Below are positions 9,198 through 19,300 of a DNA stretch of 64,000 bases, one piece after another. The stretch is from Paraburkholderia aromaticivorans (GTDB lineage Bacteria; Pseudomonadota; Gammaproteobacteria; Burkholderiales; Burkholderiaceae), in contig NZ_CP051514.1 in assembly GCF_012689525.1 (NCBI RefSeq), positions 1,054,001-1,118,000 of the forward strand. The letters are read 5' to 3'. A program made the position numbers and the translations under genes. How positions within the stretch are numbered: position 1 is the first letter of the stretch; each line of letters starts with the position of its first letter. The notes under the pieces were generated by a model. The model was not told where the DNA came from and searched no databases. It was given only the letters and a program-made list of their open reading frames with translations.

Positions 9198-10433
9198 CTA
9201 GTTCACCAACGGTCCGAAGTTGCAACCGGCCGGCGCGTTCAGCGTGGTTGCTGTACCGACAAGGAAGGTGTTCGGCACGGTGGCACCGCTCGCGAGCAGT
9301 TGATCCGCCTTGTAGAAAGGCACACCAAAGGCACCCGCCGAATCGGCCGCGGCGAGATCGCCCAGCGTGTCGAAGCACAATCCGTTTGGTGCGTTCAGCG
9401 TTGGAATGCCGCCCACCATGGCCGGACTAATGGTGATCGCCGGTGCCGGCGCGCCCGAAACGCCCAGGTTGGCCTGGGCGAATTCAACCAGCGTGAATGG
9501 CGCACCGGCATTGCTCGACCACAGATTGCCGCTGGCATCGAACGCGAGCGCCCACGGCCCTTGAATCGAATTGTTGTTATTCGTCAGGACGACATCCGGC
9601 GTTAGCGTCACGCTGGCCGCTGCGCCAACCTTCGGCAGGTTGGCCGCATTGAAGCGGAACAGGATCGTGCCGTCGTTATTGCCGTTGTTGGCCACCCACA
9701 AATCACCGGCCTTGTCGAACACGATTCCCAGTGCGCCGTTGAACGGGTTGCTTGAAGTGATCGTGACGCCGGGCGTGATGTTTCCGCCCGTCGTGAGTTG
9801 CTGCGCGCCATAGACGAACACGGCATTGGTGCCATGGTCGGCTACCCACAGATCGCCCTGCTGGTCGAATACGGCCTGCTGCGGCGTGTTCAGATTGGTC
9901 CCGGTGATCGTGACCGCCGGCATCGGCATGGGGTTTTGTCCGAGTGCGGCCAGTTGCGCGGCGGTGAACATATACAACGCGGGCGGCTTCGCGGGCACAG
10001 CCGGCACCGCAGGCATGGAAGCGGTGGCCGGAACAGCCGCCGCGCCGGGGGTGCCGGCGTCCATCACCCACAGGTCGCCAGCGGCGGCGAAGGTCACGCC
10101 TTGCGGGGCGCCGAACACGCTGCTGTTGTTCATCAGATGCGGCACGGCCCCACTGCTTCCGCCGCTCAATTGCGAAGGTATGAATTCGAGGACGTTGGTG
10201 CCGTTGGCGACCCACAATCCCTGACTGAGCACGGGCGCGGGCGGCGTGGCCGTGGTGGCGGTCGTCCCGGTGGTGCCCCCGCCTCCGCCACCGCAGGCAG
10301 CGACAAGCCCCGCTGCTAGCAGCGACACGCACAACAATCTGGTGCGCGTTGAAAATGAGGCGTGTCGGCCCTCTTTCGCGACAGTGATAACACGCTCTGC
10401 ACGCTTGTCGGTATGCGTCATTGAAATGTTCAT
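9198..10433 (-). CDS. NHL-repeat lipoprotein
   Basis: This 411-aa protein has a signal peptide ending in a lipobox (LLAAGLVAAC, then a run of Gly), so it should be lipidated and face the periplasm or outer membrane. The body is a series of beta-propeller-type repeats with the signature GDLWV (GDLWVMDAG, GDLWVADHGTNAVFVY, GDLWVANNGNNDG, GNLWSSNAG), as in NHL/SMP-30-like propellers. I chose ATG at 10433 because GAGGAGA lies seven bases upstream; ATG 10439 is too close to it. It is followed after 62 bases by the 509-aa hypothetical on the same strand. Its ligand is unknown. It is not TssJ: that protein is small with a transthyretin-like fold. Confidence 0.75.
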   Translation of the reverse strand: MNISMTHTDKRAERVITVAKEGRHASFSTRTRLLCVSLLAAGLVAACGGGGGGTTGTTATTATPPAPVLSQGLWVANGTNVLEFIPSQLSGGSSGAVPHLMNNSSVFGAPQGVTFAAAGDLWVMDAGTPGAAAVPATASMPAVPAVPAKPPALYMFTAAQLAALGQNPMPMPAVTITGTNLNTPQQAVFDQQGDLWVADHGTNAVFVYGAQQLTTGGNITPGVTITSSNPFNGALGIVFDKAGDLWVANNGNNDGTILFRFNAANLPKVGAAASVTLTPDVVLTNNNNSIQGPWALAFDASGNLWSSNAGAPFTLVEFAQANLGVSGAPAPAITISPAMVGGIPTLNAPNGLCFDTLGDLAAADSAGAFGVPFYKADQLLASGATVPNTFLVGTATTLNAPAGCNFGPLVN

Positions 10434-10567
10434 TTCCATTCTCCTCGAATTTGACTCCGCCGTTCGGGATAGCTGACGAGTCGTGACGGATAAGACGCTG
10501 CGTTTTCCCAAGCGCCCTCTCCTGAATCGCGATAAAAGGACTTGTGTGCCGCTGCGGCACGCCCGGT

Positions 10568-11170
10568 TCAGTTGCCGGAGCGCAATAGCACCGAGAAACT
10601 GACCGGTGCCGAACTGGCCAGCACATTCAGGTTCATCACCGAGCGCAGGGCTTCCACTCCGTCCTGCAGGCCGTAATCCTTCAGATTCACGACGATGGGT
10701 GTGCGGGTGCCGACCAACAAGGCGTTCGATGCGAGCTTGACGACGCGCAGGTTCGCGCTCAGCGGCTTGCTCTGTCCGGCAATGGTCAGTCGACCGGTGA
10801 GCTCGACATCGGCGCTCGTGCCCACACGCAGCGCATCGAAGCGGTGAACATCGACTTCACCGGTAAACACCGCCTGCGGAAAACTCGCCACCTTGAACAG
10901 CAGATATTTCAGGCGATCGTTCCGCAACGGAATATTGGTTTCGACGCTGGCGAGGTCAACGCTGAGCTGGAGCTTGCCGGGGTCGCCGACCGAGCCGTCT
11001 ACCTGTTTGAACGCCTGCACTTCTTCGATCCCGCCAACGCCAGGCGCGCCCGCCTTGGCGGTCACAAAGGACAGAGCCGATTGGGAACTGTCGACTCGCC
11101 AGGCGGCATAGGTCGACGAAGCGGCGAGACATAGCGCAGCGGCCGCAATAGGGATAATGAAGTGACTCAT
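10568..11170 (-). CDS. YceI-family periplasmic protein
   Basis: This 200-aa product has a signal peptide (FIIPIAAAALCLAASSTYA, cleavage near residue 22) and then the YceI lipocalin-like barrel: WRVDSSQSALSFVTAKAG at the start, LSVDLASVETNIPLRNDRLK in the middle and LTGRLTIAGQSKPL later. YceI proteins bind polyisoprenoid or other amphiphilic ligands in the periplasm. Length is typical. It is transcribed away from the FecR-sensor-kinase operon and may share that 294-base intergenic region as a divergent promoter. Confidence 0.85.
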   Translation of the reverse strand: MSHFIIPIAAAALCLAASSTYAAWRVDSSQSALSFVTAKAGAPGVGGIEEVQAFKQVDGSVGDPGKLQLSVDLASVETNIPLRNDRLKYLLFKVASFPQAVFTGEVDVHRFDALRVGTSADVELTGRLTIAGQSKPLSANLRVVKLASNALLVGTRTPIVVNLKDYGLQDGVEALRSVMNLNVLASSAPVSFSVLLRSGN

Positions 11171-11464
11171 CGTGTCTGTTCCTTTGATTAGCTGGGAGAT
11201 CCGGGTAATCGAAAATAGATCGATATCCTGAATATCAATCGGTCTACCTCAAGTTGTTCATGTGTTGAACTCGCGTGATGCGGGCTCGCACTGCGACGGG
11301 GGCCACTTAGCCGTGCCGGATGCTCCGTTGCCCGACCCTGTCCTGCCGAAAACAGCCGAGCTTGCGTACTTGTTCCATGTGACGATAAAAAAATTTTCGA
11401 TGGAATAGAAACCGCTGTCCGGTTGTTATCGACGTGATCCCACTCATTTCAAGGAGCGGCGGCG

Positions 11465-12388
11465 ATGAACTTCTCACAACGCGCAACGTCATTCATCGCC
11501 CCGTGGGTGCGGCGCGGGATGCTGGCCGCATGCCTGTGCGTCACGCCGTTCACGCATGCTGCTGCGCTGTTGCTGTTGCCGGAGGGCTCAGTGACGCTGA
11601 TTCGCGGCACCTCTGTGTTCGAGGTCAACGCGCTGCTCGTCACGCAGCCCGGCGACATTCTCACGACGGACGCCCAGCTCGGCGCACAACTGGAAGATGG
11701 CACCGGCACGCTGGTGGCGCTCGGCCCGCAGACGCAACTCGCGATCGACACGCCGCCGCACGCCGAAGACGCGTCTGCACTGCCTTCGCTCTCACTGCTA
11801 ACGGGATGGATCAAGCTGGCCCGAACTGGCGCAGGCGACACCGGGCCGTTGCTGCTTGACACACCGTCGCTACACATCGCGCTGCGGCAAGGTTCAAGCG
11901 CGACCCACGCCACCGGTACGTCTAGCGCCCTGTTTGTCGAATCCGGCGGCGCGATAGTGACGATGCGCGATACCCGGGATGCGCCGCAGACCATCATCAC
12001 CGACCGTTACCTGGAGCGCGACTTTGGCAAGCCGCCGCGGCTAGCCGTCCGGCCTGCCGCGGCATTCGTCGACCAATTGCCCGTGACGTTTCGCGACCCG
12101 CTCTCACCGCTGACTCCGCGCGCGTTGCATAACCAGACGAAGCCCGTCACGCCGGTCCAGGGAAGACCGGTTGCTTACGCGGATCTGGCCGACTGGCTCG
12201 CGTGCAACTTGCCGGTGCACCGCACCTTCGTGCCGCGTTTTCGCGCGCTCATCCACACCGAGCCATTCCGCACGCAGATCCGCCTCAATATGCACACCTT
12301 GCCCGAGTGGCGCCCCATTCTTTGCCCGCCGCCGCCTTTGCCGCCGCATCGGCCGAGCGGTCCACTCCCGTTCGCGGAGGACTCATGA
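11465..12388 (+). CDS. FecR-domain periplasmic protein, first gene of the sensor-kinase operon
   Basis: This 307-aa protein has an N-terminal signal (GMLAACLCVTPFTHAAALLL, residues about 18-37) followed by a FecR-type beta domain: GSVTLIRGTSVFEVNALLVTQPGDILTT, then LEDGTGTLVALGPQTQLAI. The C-terminal third is Pro-rich with a few Cys residues. FecR domains in this arrangement usually act as periplasmic ligand or surface sensors. The stop overlaps the next start by four bases (ATGA), and kinase and phosphatase genes follow, so it likely supplies an envelope signal to T6SS post-translational control. That role is inference. Confidence 0.75.
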   Translation: MNFSQRATSFIAPWVRRGMLAACLCVTPFTHAAALLLLPEGSVTLIRGTSVFEVNALLVTQPGDILTTDAQLGAQLEDGTGTLVALGPQTQLAIDTPPHAEDASALPSLSLLTGWIKLARTGAGDTGPLLLDTPSLHIALRQGSSATHATGTSSALFVESGGAIVTMRDTRDAPQTIITDRYLERDFGKPPRLAVRPAAAFVDQLPVTFRDPLSPLTPRALHNQTKPVTPVQGRPVAYADLADWLACNLPVHRTFVPRFRALIHTEPFRTQIRLNMHTLPEWRPILCPPPPLPPHRPSGPLPFAEDS

Positions 12389-13262
12389 GACTGTCGCTGA
12401 GCGTCAAATTCAACCTGGTTTTCCTCGGCATATTCGCAGCCGGTTTCGTCTGCGCCGGCTGGGTCGCGAATGACCTGCTGCAGCGCGCCGCAGTCGAAGA
12501 GACCGTGCAGAACGCACGGGTCCTGATGGAAGCGGCCAGCGCCTCGCAAAACTACACCGCGACCCAGATCACACCCTTGCTGGAAACGCAGTTGAAGTAC
12601 AGCTTCGTGCCACAGTCCGTGCCGGCCTTTTCCGCGGTCGAGACATTGATGTCGCTGGAAAGGCACTTGTCCGGCTATTCGTACCGCTCGACCATGCTGA
12701 ACCCCACCAATCCGCGCGACCGCCGACCGACTGGGAGACCGACGTGATCCGCCGGCTGCACGACAAGCCAGAGCTGAAAGAACTGGTCGGCATGCGCGAC
12801 ACGCCGAGCGGCCCCAATCTGTATATCGCCCGCCCCAACCGGATCCAGGATGCGGCCTGCATGGAATGCCATAGTGTGCCATCCGCTGCGCCCAGGACCT
12901 TGATCGACAAATACGGTCCGAATAACGGCTTCAACTGGTCAATGCATGAAACGATCGGCGCGGATTTCGTCTCCGTGCCGATGTCGTTGCCGATCGCGCG
13001 CAGTCAGGCCGTACTGCGCACATTCCTGCTGTCGCTGCTTGCCGTGTTCGGCAGCGTTCTGATTGCGCTGAACGTTATGGTTCATCTACTGGTCACGCGG
13101 CGAATTCGCTCGCTTTCGAAGGCCGCCGACGAGGTCAGTCTCGGCAGGCTCGACGGCGCGGATTTCATTGAACGCGGGCATGACGAGATCGCCTCGCTGG
13201 CGGCCTCGTTCGCGCGGATGAAGACCAGCCTCGTCGAGGCGTTCAAGATGATCGAGGCCTGA
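12385..13262 (+). pseudogene. DUF3365 (Tll0287-type) heme sensor with HAMP domain, frameshifted once
   Basis: Reading frame 1 (12385-12747) gives a membrane anchor (LVFLGIFAAGFVCAGWVAN) and the first half of a DUF3365 domain, ending in a wrong-frame tail after NPTNPRDR. The frame that resumes just upstream of 12744 gives TDWETDVIRRL, then a c-type heme site CMECHS (near residue 33 of that segment), a second membrane helix (LRTFLLSLLAVFGSVLIALNV) and a HAMP domain (RRIRSLSKAADEVSLGRLDG). One missing base near 12725 restores the family sequence DRATDWE. It is either a true single-base deletion or a sequencing error. The gene sits between FecR and PpkA genes and would be a periplasmic redox or heme sensor. 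Confidence 0.8.
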
Positions 13263-13273
13263 AGAACTCCGCG

Positions 13274-14722
13274 ATGGACGCCGCCCTTATCAAGTCGCTC
13301 GGCAAATACCAGATCGAAACGACGCTCGGCGTCGGCGCGATGGGTGTCGTGTATCGCGCGTTCGATCCTCATATCGAGCGCCGCGTCGCCTTGAAGACGA
13401 TCCGCAACGAACTGTTCGACAGCGGTGAGCGCGCGAGCCTGATGGCGCGCTTTCGCAACGAGGCGCAAGCGGCGGGTCGCCTGTCGCAGCCGAACATCGT
13501 CGCGGTCTACGACTACGGCGAGGCGGACGGCACGGCCTACATCGCGATGGAATATGTCGACGGACGCGGCCTCAATGCCCTGCTCGATGCGGGCGAGGCA
13601 CTCGATCTTCACAACGCGCTCGACTGGTTCACGCACCTGCTTGCCGCACTGGCTTACGCGCATGAGCACGGCGTCGTGCATCGCGACATCAAGCCCGCGA
13701 ATCTGCTAGTCACCGCGCGCGGCCAACTGAAAGTCACAGATTTCGGCATCGCTCATATCGAATCATCGACGCTGACCGTGGTCGGCTCGATGGTGGGCAC
13801 GCCGAGCTATATGGCGCCGGAACAGTTCTGCGGCGACTCGGTGGACGGCCGCTCGGACCTGTATTCCGCGGCAGTTGTGCTGTACCAGATGCTGACCGGG
13901 CAGCGGCCGTTTGCGGGAGCGCCCGCGTCGGTGATGCAGCAGGTTCTGCGCGACACGCCGCTGCCGCCCACGCAACGCAATCCGGCCCTGCCCGCCGCGC
14001 TCGATGCGGTGCTGATGCGCGCACTGGCGAAGGACCGGGCCGTGCGCTACCAGACGCCGGCCGAACTGCGGGCAGCGGTGTTTGAGGCGATCAACGGCGT
14101 GTCGTCATATTCGGCATGGGCCGACGATGACCGCACGGTGCTCACGGCGCCAGACGCTGGCGAGACTGCCTCATTGGCGTTGGCGGCGCCGTCTGCTCCC
14201 GCCGCGGGTGAAATAAACCCCACCGTTTGGCCCGTTGGCGATCTGGCCGCGGTTGAAGCGCGTCTCGCCGCACAGGTCGGACCGGTCGCGCGCCTGCTGG
14301 TCGCCCGCGCCGCGACCCGAGCAGCAGACTTGCCGACGCTGCGCGCGCTGCTGGTCCCTCATATTCCATCGGACAAGGGGCGCCAGCAGTTCACCGATGG
14401 GCTTAGCACGCTCGCGGAAGCGACTGCGCGCGGCACCTTGCGCACCGATACGAGCCAGCGAACCTTGCAGCCGCAATCCGCGCAGCGCGACGGGACTTCA
14501 ATGTCTGCATCAACGTCTGCAACGACGCCGACACCTGAACAAATCCGCGCCGCTGCGCTGCAACTCGCCGTGTATCTCGGACCGATCGCGCACCTCATCG
14601 CCAAACGGGAGGCCCCCCGGGCACTCGATCTGCGGATGCTGCAACAGCGGCTCGCCAGCGCGATTTCCAATGACCACGATCGCGCCAGCTTCTTGCGTGC
14701 AACCGGATTGAGGACGGACTGA
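13274..14722 (+). CDS. PpkA-like Ser/Thr protein kinase of the T6SS Thr-phosphorylation pathway
   Basis: This 482-aa protein starts 11 bases after the sensor gene. The kinase domain fills residues 11-280: Gly-rich loop GVGAMG (19-24), catalytic Lys VALK (41), HRDIKPANLL with Asp138 and Asn143, DFG Asp156, and the APE motif. The C-terminus carries two copies of a short helical unit (VEARLAAQVGPVARLLVARAA and LQLAVYLGPIAHLIAKREAP). No membrane segment is visible, unlike P. aeruginosa PpkA. Family knowledge: PpkA phosphorylates the FHA protein to switch on the T6SS. The tagH, tagF and pppA genes alongside complete that circuit. Confidence 0.9.
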   Translation: MDAALIKSLGKYQIETTLGVGAMGVVYRAFDPHIERRVALKTIRNELFDSGERASLMARFRNEAQAAGRLSQPNIVAVYDYGEADGTAYIAMEYVDGRGLNALLDAGEALDLHNALDWFTHLLAALAYAHEHGVVHRDIKPANLLVTARGQLKVTDFGIAHIESSTLTVVGSMVGTPSYMAPEQFCGDSVDGRSDLYSAAVVLYQMLTGQRPFAGAPASVMQQVLRDTPLPPTQRNPALPAALDAVLMRALAKDRAVRYQTPAELRAAVFEAINGVSSYSAWADDDRTVLTAPDAGETASLALAAPSAPAAGEINPTVWPVGDLAAVEARLAAQVGPVARLLVARAATRAADLPTLRALLVPHIPSDKGRQQFTDGLSTLAEATARGTLRTDTSQRTLQPQSAQRDGTSMSASTSATTPTPEQIRAAALQLAVYLGPIAHLIAKREAPRALDLRMLQQRLASAISNDHDRASFLRATGLRTD

Positions 14723-14781
14723 GTCCCTATTGACCTAACCGGCCACGTCGAGGCGACGGTGGCCCCGCTGGAGAACCGCGC

Positions 14782-15630
14782 ATGCATTCCGCCATACCGT
14801 TGCCCATGCTCTATCGCTTCAGCCACTGCACAGCGTGCGGCTTGTCCGATCCAGGGCGCGTGCGCCGGGCCAACGAAGACCATTTCCTGATCGACCCGGC
14901 GCTCGGCCTGCTCGTCATCGCGGATGGCATGGGCGGTCACGCGTGCGGCGCACTGGCCAGCGAGACCGCCTTGCAACGCATTGCCACGACCGTTCGCGCC
15001 GCCAGTGCCGCCATGCCTCGCGCAAGCGGTGGCTCGATCACGGCGGGCGATCCTGACGCCACCGTTCACGATGACGCGCTCGACGCCATCCGCACCCTGC
15101 TCGATGCGCTCGATCAGGCCAATGCCACGCTTTACGCGCTGAATACGCGTGAGCCTGGCGCCCTCGAACGCGGCATGGGGACAACCGTGACCGGGCTGTG
15201 GCACCCTCCGGCAGCGGATCTGCTGGTGGCGTTTCAGGTCGGCGACAGCCGCCTGTACCGCTATCGCGACGGCGCGCTGCTGCAACTATCGCGGGACCAG
15301 ACGCTTTATCAGCAGGCACTCGACCTCGGCAACATTGATCGCTTGCCGCCGCGCAACGTGTTGTTGCAGGCGCTCGGTCCGCTGCCTTCGGTGGCGCCGG
15401 TGGTAGAGACCCATCGACGCGTACCGGGCGACCGCTATCTGTTGTGCAGCGACGGGTTGTACGGCGAAGTGCCGCATCATGAGATTGAAGCGGTGCTGGC
15501 TGCGGTGAGCGTCGATACGCTGGAGGTGGGCTGCCAGCAGTTGGTCGAACTCGCGCTCGATGCCGGCGGAAAAGATAATGTGACGGCGGTGATAGCCTGC
15601 TTTCACGACGAAGCGGGTGGCGAGACTTAA
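14782..15630 (+). CDS. PppA-like PP2C serine/threonine phosphatase
   Basis: This 282-aa PP2C-family enzyme reverses kinase action on the T6SS FHA protein. Metal-binding motifs are intact: GRVRRANEDHF near residue 30, VIADGMGGH near 48, LLCSDGLYGEV in the C-terminal half and GGKDNVTAVI near the end. An ATG 8 codons into the ORF (MLYRFSHC) could also be used; ATG 14782 is kept for length. The gene is 59 bases after the kinase and ends 28 bases before the converging tagF stop. No terminator is evident between them. Confidence 0.9.
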   Translation: MHSAIPLPMLYRFSHCTACGLSDPGRVRRANEDHFLIDPALGLLVIADGMGGHACGALASETALQRIATTVRAASAAMPRASGGSITAGDPDATVHDDALDAIRTLLDALDQANATLYALNTREPGALERGMGTTVTGLWHPPAADLLVAFQVGDSRLYRYRDGALLQLSRDQTLYQQALDLGNIDRLPPRNVLLQALGPLPSVAPVVETHRRVPGDRYLLCSDGLYGEVPHHEIEAVLAAVSVDTLEVGCQQLVELALDAGGKDNVTAVIACFHDEAGGET

Positions 15631-15658
15631 CGCAGCCCCTTACCGCGACCTTCGATAC

Positions 15659-16345
15659 TCACTCAAGCGCTTCCCCCGGCAACGGACCATGCCACAGCCA
15701 ACCCGCAGTGCCGCCGTCAAACAATCCCGCGATCTGCACCGCATCCGGCAGACCCGTGCATCCGCACATCGACGGCGCGAGCGTCTCGCCACCGTCAGTC
15801 CACCAGACGCAGTTTCCATGATTGCCGGCGGTGCCGGCGCGGATCGTATCCGCCACGCTCGAGAGCAACGCATCGCCAGGCGGCCGGTCAGGCATATCGT
15901 CTTTGTCCGTCCCCGTCACAAGGGTCGCGAGCCCGGCCTCCAGTTGCGCGAGCCCCACACCGCTACCCAGCGTGGCCAACGCGAGTTCACCGCAGCGGAT
16001 GAACCAGGTTCGCGCCTCGCGCAGCCACGCGGAAAGCACGCAGGCCTCCACAGGCGCCGCGATCGTGAGGGGAAAATGACGTCCGACACGATCCACGCCA
16101 GGCATCAACACCCCGGCCCAGGCGGTCGGACCCAACACCTCGGCGCCAAGCACGAAGTGCCACAGCGGCGCGCTCAGGTAGGCCCTTAACCAGTCGTCTC
16201 CCAGCGCGGCGCGGGCTTGCAGAAGACCTGCCTGCAACATCATGTCCCAGCGCGCGACGAACTCGGGCGGCAAGCGCCTCGTGACAAAATCACCGTTGCA
16301 GCGCACCTTGCCGAAGCAGCCGGCCGACCCGGGTCCGCACCTCAT
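15659..16345 (-). CDS. tagF: TagF, T6SS-associated negative regulator
   Basis: This 228-aa protein matches the TagF (DUF2094, BMA_A0400-type) family: GCFGKVRCNGDFVTRRLP at the start, then WLRAYLSAPLWHFVLG and AWAGVLMPGVDRVGRHFPLTI. TagF represses T6SS activity post-translationally, acting with or against the kinase pathway. Its ATG overlaps the tssM stop (ATGA at 16342-16345), so it is the last coupled gene of the minus-strand T6SS operon. The phosphatase lies convergently just beyond it. It has no fused PppA domain, unlike some proteobacterial TagF proteins. Confidence 0.9.
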   Translation of the reverse strand: MRCGPGSAGCFGKVRCNGDFVTRRLPPEFVARWDMMLQAGLLQARAALGDDWLRAYLSAPLWHFVLGAEVLGPTAWAGVLMPGVDRVGRHFPLTIAAPVEACVLSAWLREARTWFIRCGELALATLGSGVGLAQLEAGLATLVTGTDKDDMPDRPPGDALLSSVADTIRAGTAGNHGNCVWWTDGGETLAPSMCGCTGLPDAVQIAGLFDGGTAGWLWHGPLPGEALE

Positions 16346-19300
16346 AGACGGGCCGGGCAGCTAAACTGTTCGAGGGCGGCACGCCTGAACGGATTCACCA
16401 CGCTGTACGCGTCGAGTTCGACGATCGCCTTGCGGCCCGCCGAATCGAAACTCAGCCTGAAGCGGTCCGCTTGCGAGGTTGTCTCCAACTTCCCCGCGTC
16501 GATAAGATGCAGCAGCGCCCACGGACCGCTTGCGTCGAACGACGTAATCTGCCCCACTGGCGGCGGTGTGAAGTCCACCCGCGCACGGCCGGTGTTCTTG
16601 CCGCTGGGCCACTGAAATTGTGCGGATTGCAGCGCGTCGTGCGTGACCACCAACTGCTGACCGTCCAAGTCGAGCGTCACTTGAGTGAGCGACGGGTCGA
16701 ACGAAAGCGGCTTGATGCCGAAGCGAATCGACACATCGCGTCCACCGTTCCGGAAGAACGCGTCGCGGATCTGTGCGGCGCGCTGGAATTGCGCCAGCAC
16801 GTCACGCGATAGGCCAAGCGGCACGGCACCCGCGCGCCATTGCCATACCGGCATGCTCGAATCCACGAGATTCGCGAGATTTTTCTGGAAAAAGTCGTCG
16901 ATCAGGCCGCCTGGGCTGAAAAGCTTGCTGAAGTCGTCGGCAGCCGCATCGCGGGTTGAAGTCCGTACCAGTGGGTAGCGGCCGTCCAGCGCGCTGTGAC
17001 ACAGTTGTCCGACGCTCGACGTCCACAGTGCATTGAGCCGGGCGCGCTCGCCTCCCTGCAACAGCTCGCCGCCTGCCGCCGACAGCGTTGCTGCAATCGC
17101 CGCCAATGGCGCGGGTTGCGTCTGCCCGGCCAGCTTCAGCTTGCTCAATGCGTCGCCCGTCGGCGCGGCCTGGCCGAGCCGGCGCGCCGCGTCGGCTGCG
17201 TCGAGATAGACCGCGGCGTCTTTGAGCGGCGCAAGCGCTTGATCGAGCGCTGCGTTACCCGCAGCAGCGGCGTCGCCAGTGGCTGCCGAAGCAGCTTTGC
17301 CGGCCAATTCGTGCAGCGCCTGGAAGTGCGCGTCGACCGGGGTGGTGAGCGAAGCGTCGCCTGGGGAACTGGCCGGCTGCGTGTCAGGCGCGTTGCCCAA
17401 CGCCGCGCCAAGGCGTTTGCGCGCGGCATCGAATGCGCCGGCGAGAGTCGCGCCCGAAGCACTGCCCGCCACACTTTTGCCGACGCTCTCGCCGGTGGCA
17501 CTCGTGGCCGCATCCGTCGCCGCATCGCGCACACGGTGGCCCATTCCAGGCGCCTGCGCCACTACGTCCGCCAAGGTGGTCTCGCGAGCCGTCGCCGCGA
17601 TCAGATTGCGCAGCGGCGAGTCATGCGCCGACAACTGGTTGGCGATTCGCGCGCCATCGGCGAGGTTCGTAAACGGCACCACGCTCAGGTCCGCCAGCAG
17701 ACCATCCCAGGCGTGATCGTAGGCGTTGAAATAGCGCTGGGTGAGCGCGCCGCGCAATGCATCAGTGCCCGCCGGCGTCGGCGCTACGTCTTGCCGGCCA
17801 AGCACCCAGGCGTCCCGGGCGACGTCCGCGAGCGCCGCTTCGCGCAGCTGCACAAACTGCGCATAACCGTTGCGCGTATACGCACCCGCTACGCCGCCCG
17901 TCAACGGCGCACCGCTCGTGCGTGTCAGGAGCAAAGGCGCATTCGGGCCGGCTGCGGCGCTGACGCTGAACGGCGCGGGGCTCGCCTGTTCGAGATCGCG
18001 CTGCACGCGGTTGGACAGACGCTGTTCCAGCGGCAACTCGCCGAGCGAAGCACGCGCCTGTTCGATCAGGTGCTGCTCCAGCGGCAATGACGGGTCGAAA
18101 CGCCGCTTGTCGAACAACGCCGCCAGATGGCCGTCGAGCGCACTGCGCTGCATCGCGCTCGCATCGTGCAGGACGTCGCGCTGCCAATCGAGGTCGACCC
18201 AAGCGCGCACCGTATCCGCGTCGTAGTGTTGCGGATCGCCGAGCATCAGGTAGGTGCGCAACGCTTCATACTGGTATCCCTGCGGGTTCGCCGCGCCGCG
18301 CCGCAATTGGTCTTCAAGACGCTGCACCACCAGCGGCAACAGCGTTTCGTTCAACAGGCGGCGATACGTAACCTGAGCCTCGGCGCCCAGTTTGTCTCCC
18401 TGATATAGCCAAAGCCGCGTCAGCAACGGCACCGGTTTGCCCGCATCGGCATAACCGCCGGGCAAATCGCGTGCGGCGTCGAGCAAAGGTAGCAACGCAA
18501 GCGGATCGCGCTGCGCGCCGGCGCTGTGTGCGAGGCCCTGGAGCCGGGTCATCTGTTGATTGAATTCCGCCACATACGCGCGGTTGCGTTGGTAGCTGAT
18601 CGCAAGGCCGGTCAGCGCGAGCGCCAGCACGACGCCGATCACGCCTAGCGCGCCGCGTTGCAGCCACGCACGCAGCCGTTCGAAACGCGCGTTCGCGCCC
18701 GCCAAGGCAGCCTCGCTGAAGATCACGTCCTTCAGGAGCCGGTTGATAAAGTACGCGCGCCCGGCCGATCCTTGATTCACGCTGACGTCGTGACGCAGGC
18801 CGAGCGACTGCGCAAGCGCGCCGATGGCCCGATCGATCGGCCGTCCTTGCTGGGTGCCGCTCGTGAAGTACACACCGCGCAAGAATGGTGGCGCGTCATA
18901 CCGGGTACCGCCGAAAGCGTCGTCGAGGAAGCTGCGCAGCGCGGGCTGCAGACCTGCAAACTGTTGCGGAAAGCCGTAGATCAGCGCGCGCCGCCGCACA
19001 TCGCTCTCGCGCTGCATGCGGGCCAGCACGCGTACTTGCAGCCGCACGCCCAACGCGTCGAATTCGGCGGGAAACGCGCCCGGCGCCTGCCCGGCACGCG
19101 CAGTTTCATCGAATGCAAAGGTGATCCCCCACACCTGTTCACGCTCGTGCTGGCCGAAGTCGTCGAAGAACTCCGTGAAGCCCGCCAGCAAGTCGCATTT
19201 CGTCACGACCAGATAGACCGGAAAGCGCGTACCGAGACGCTCCGCCAGTTCGTTCAGACGGGCGCGGATCAGCCGCACATGGGCGGCACGCGCGGCATCG

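Noticed and set aside
9198..10433. Idea that the NHL lipoprotein is the missing TssJ
   Set aside because: It is about 410 aa of beta-propeller repeats, whereas TssJ is about 150-180 aa with a transthyretin-like fold.
17000..18090. 364-aa plus-strand ORF antisense to tssM
   Set aside because: No ribosome site or homology, and full overlap with tssM.
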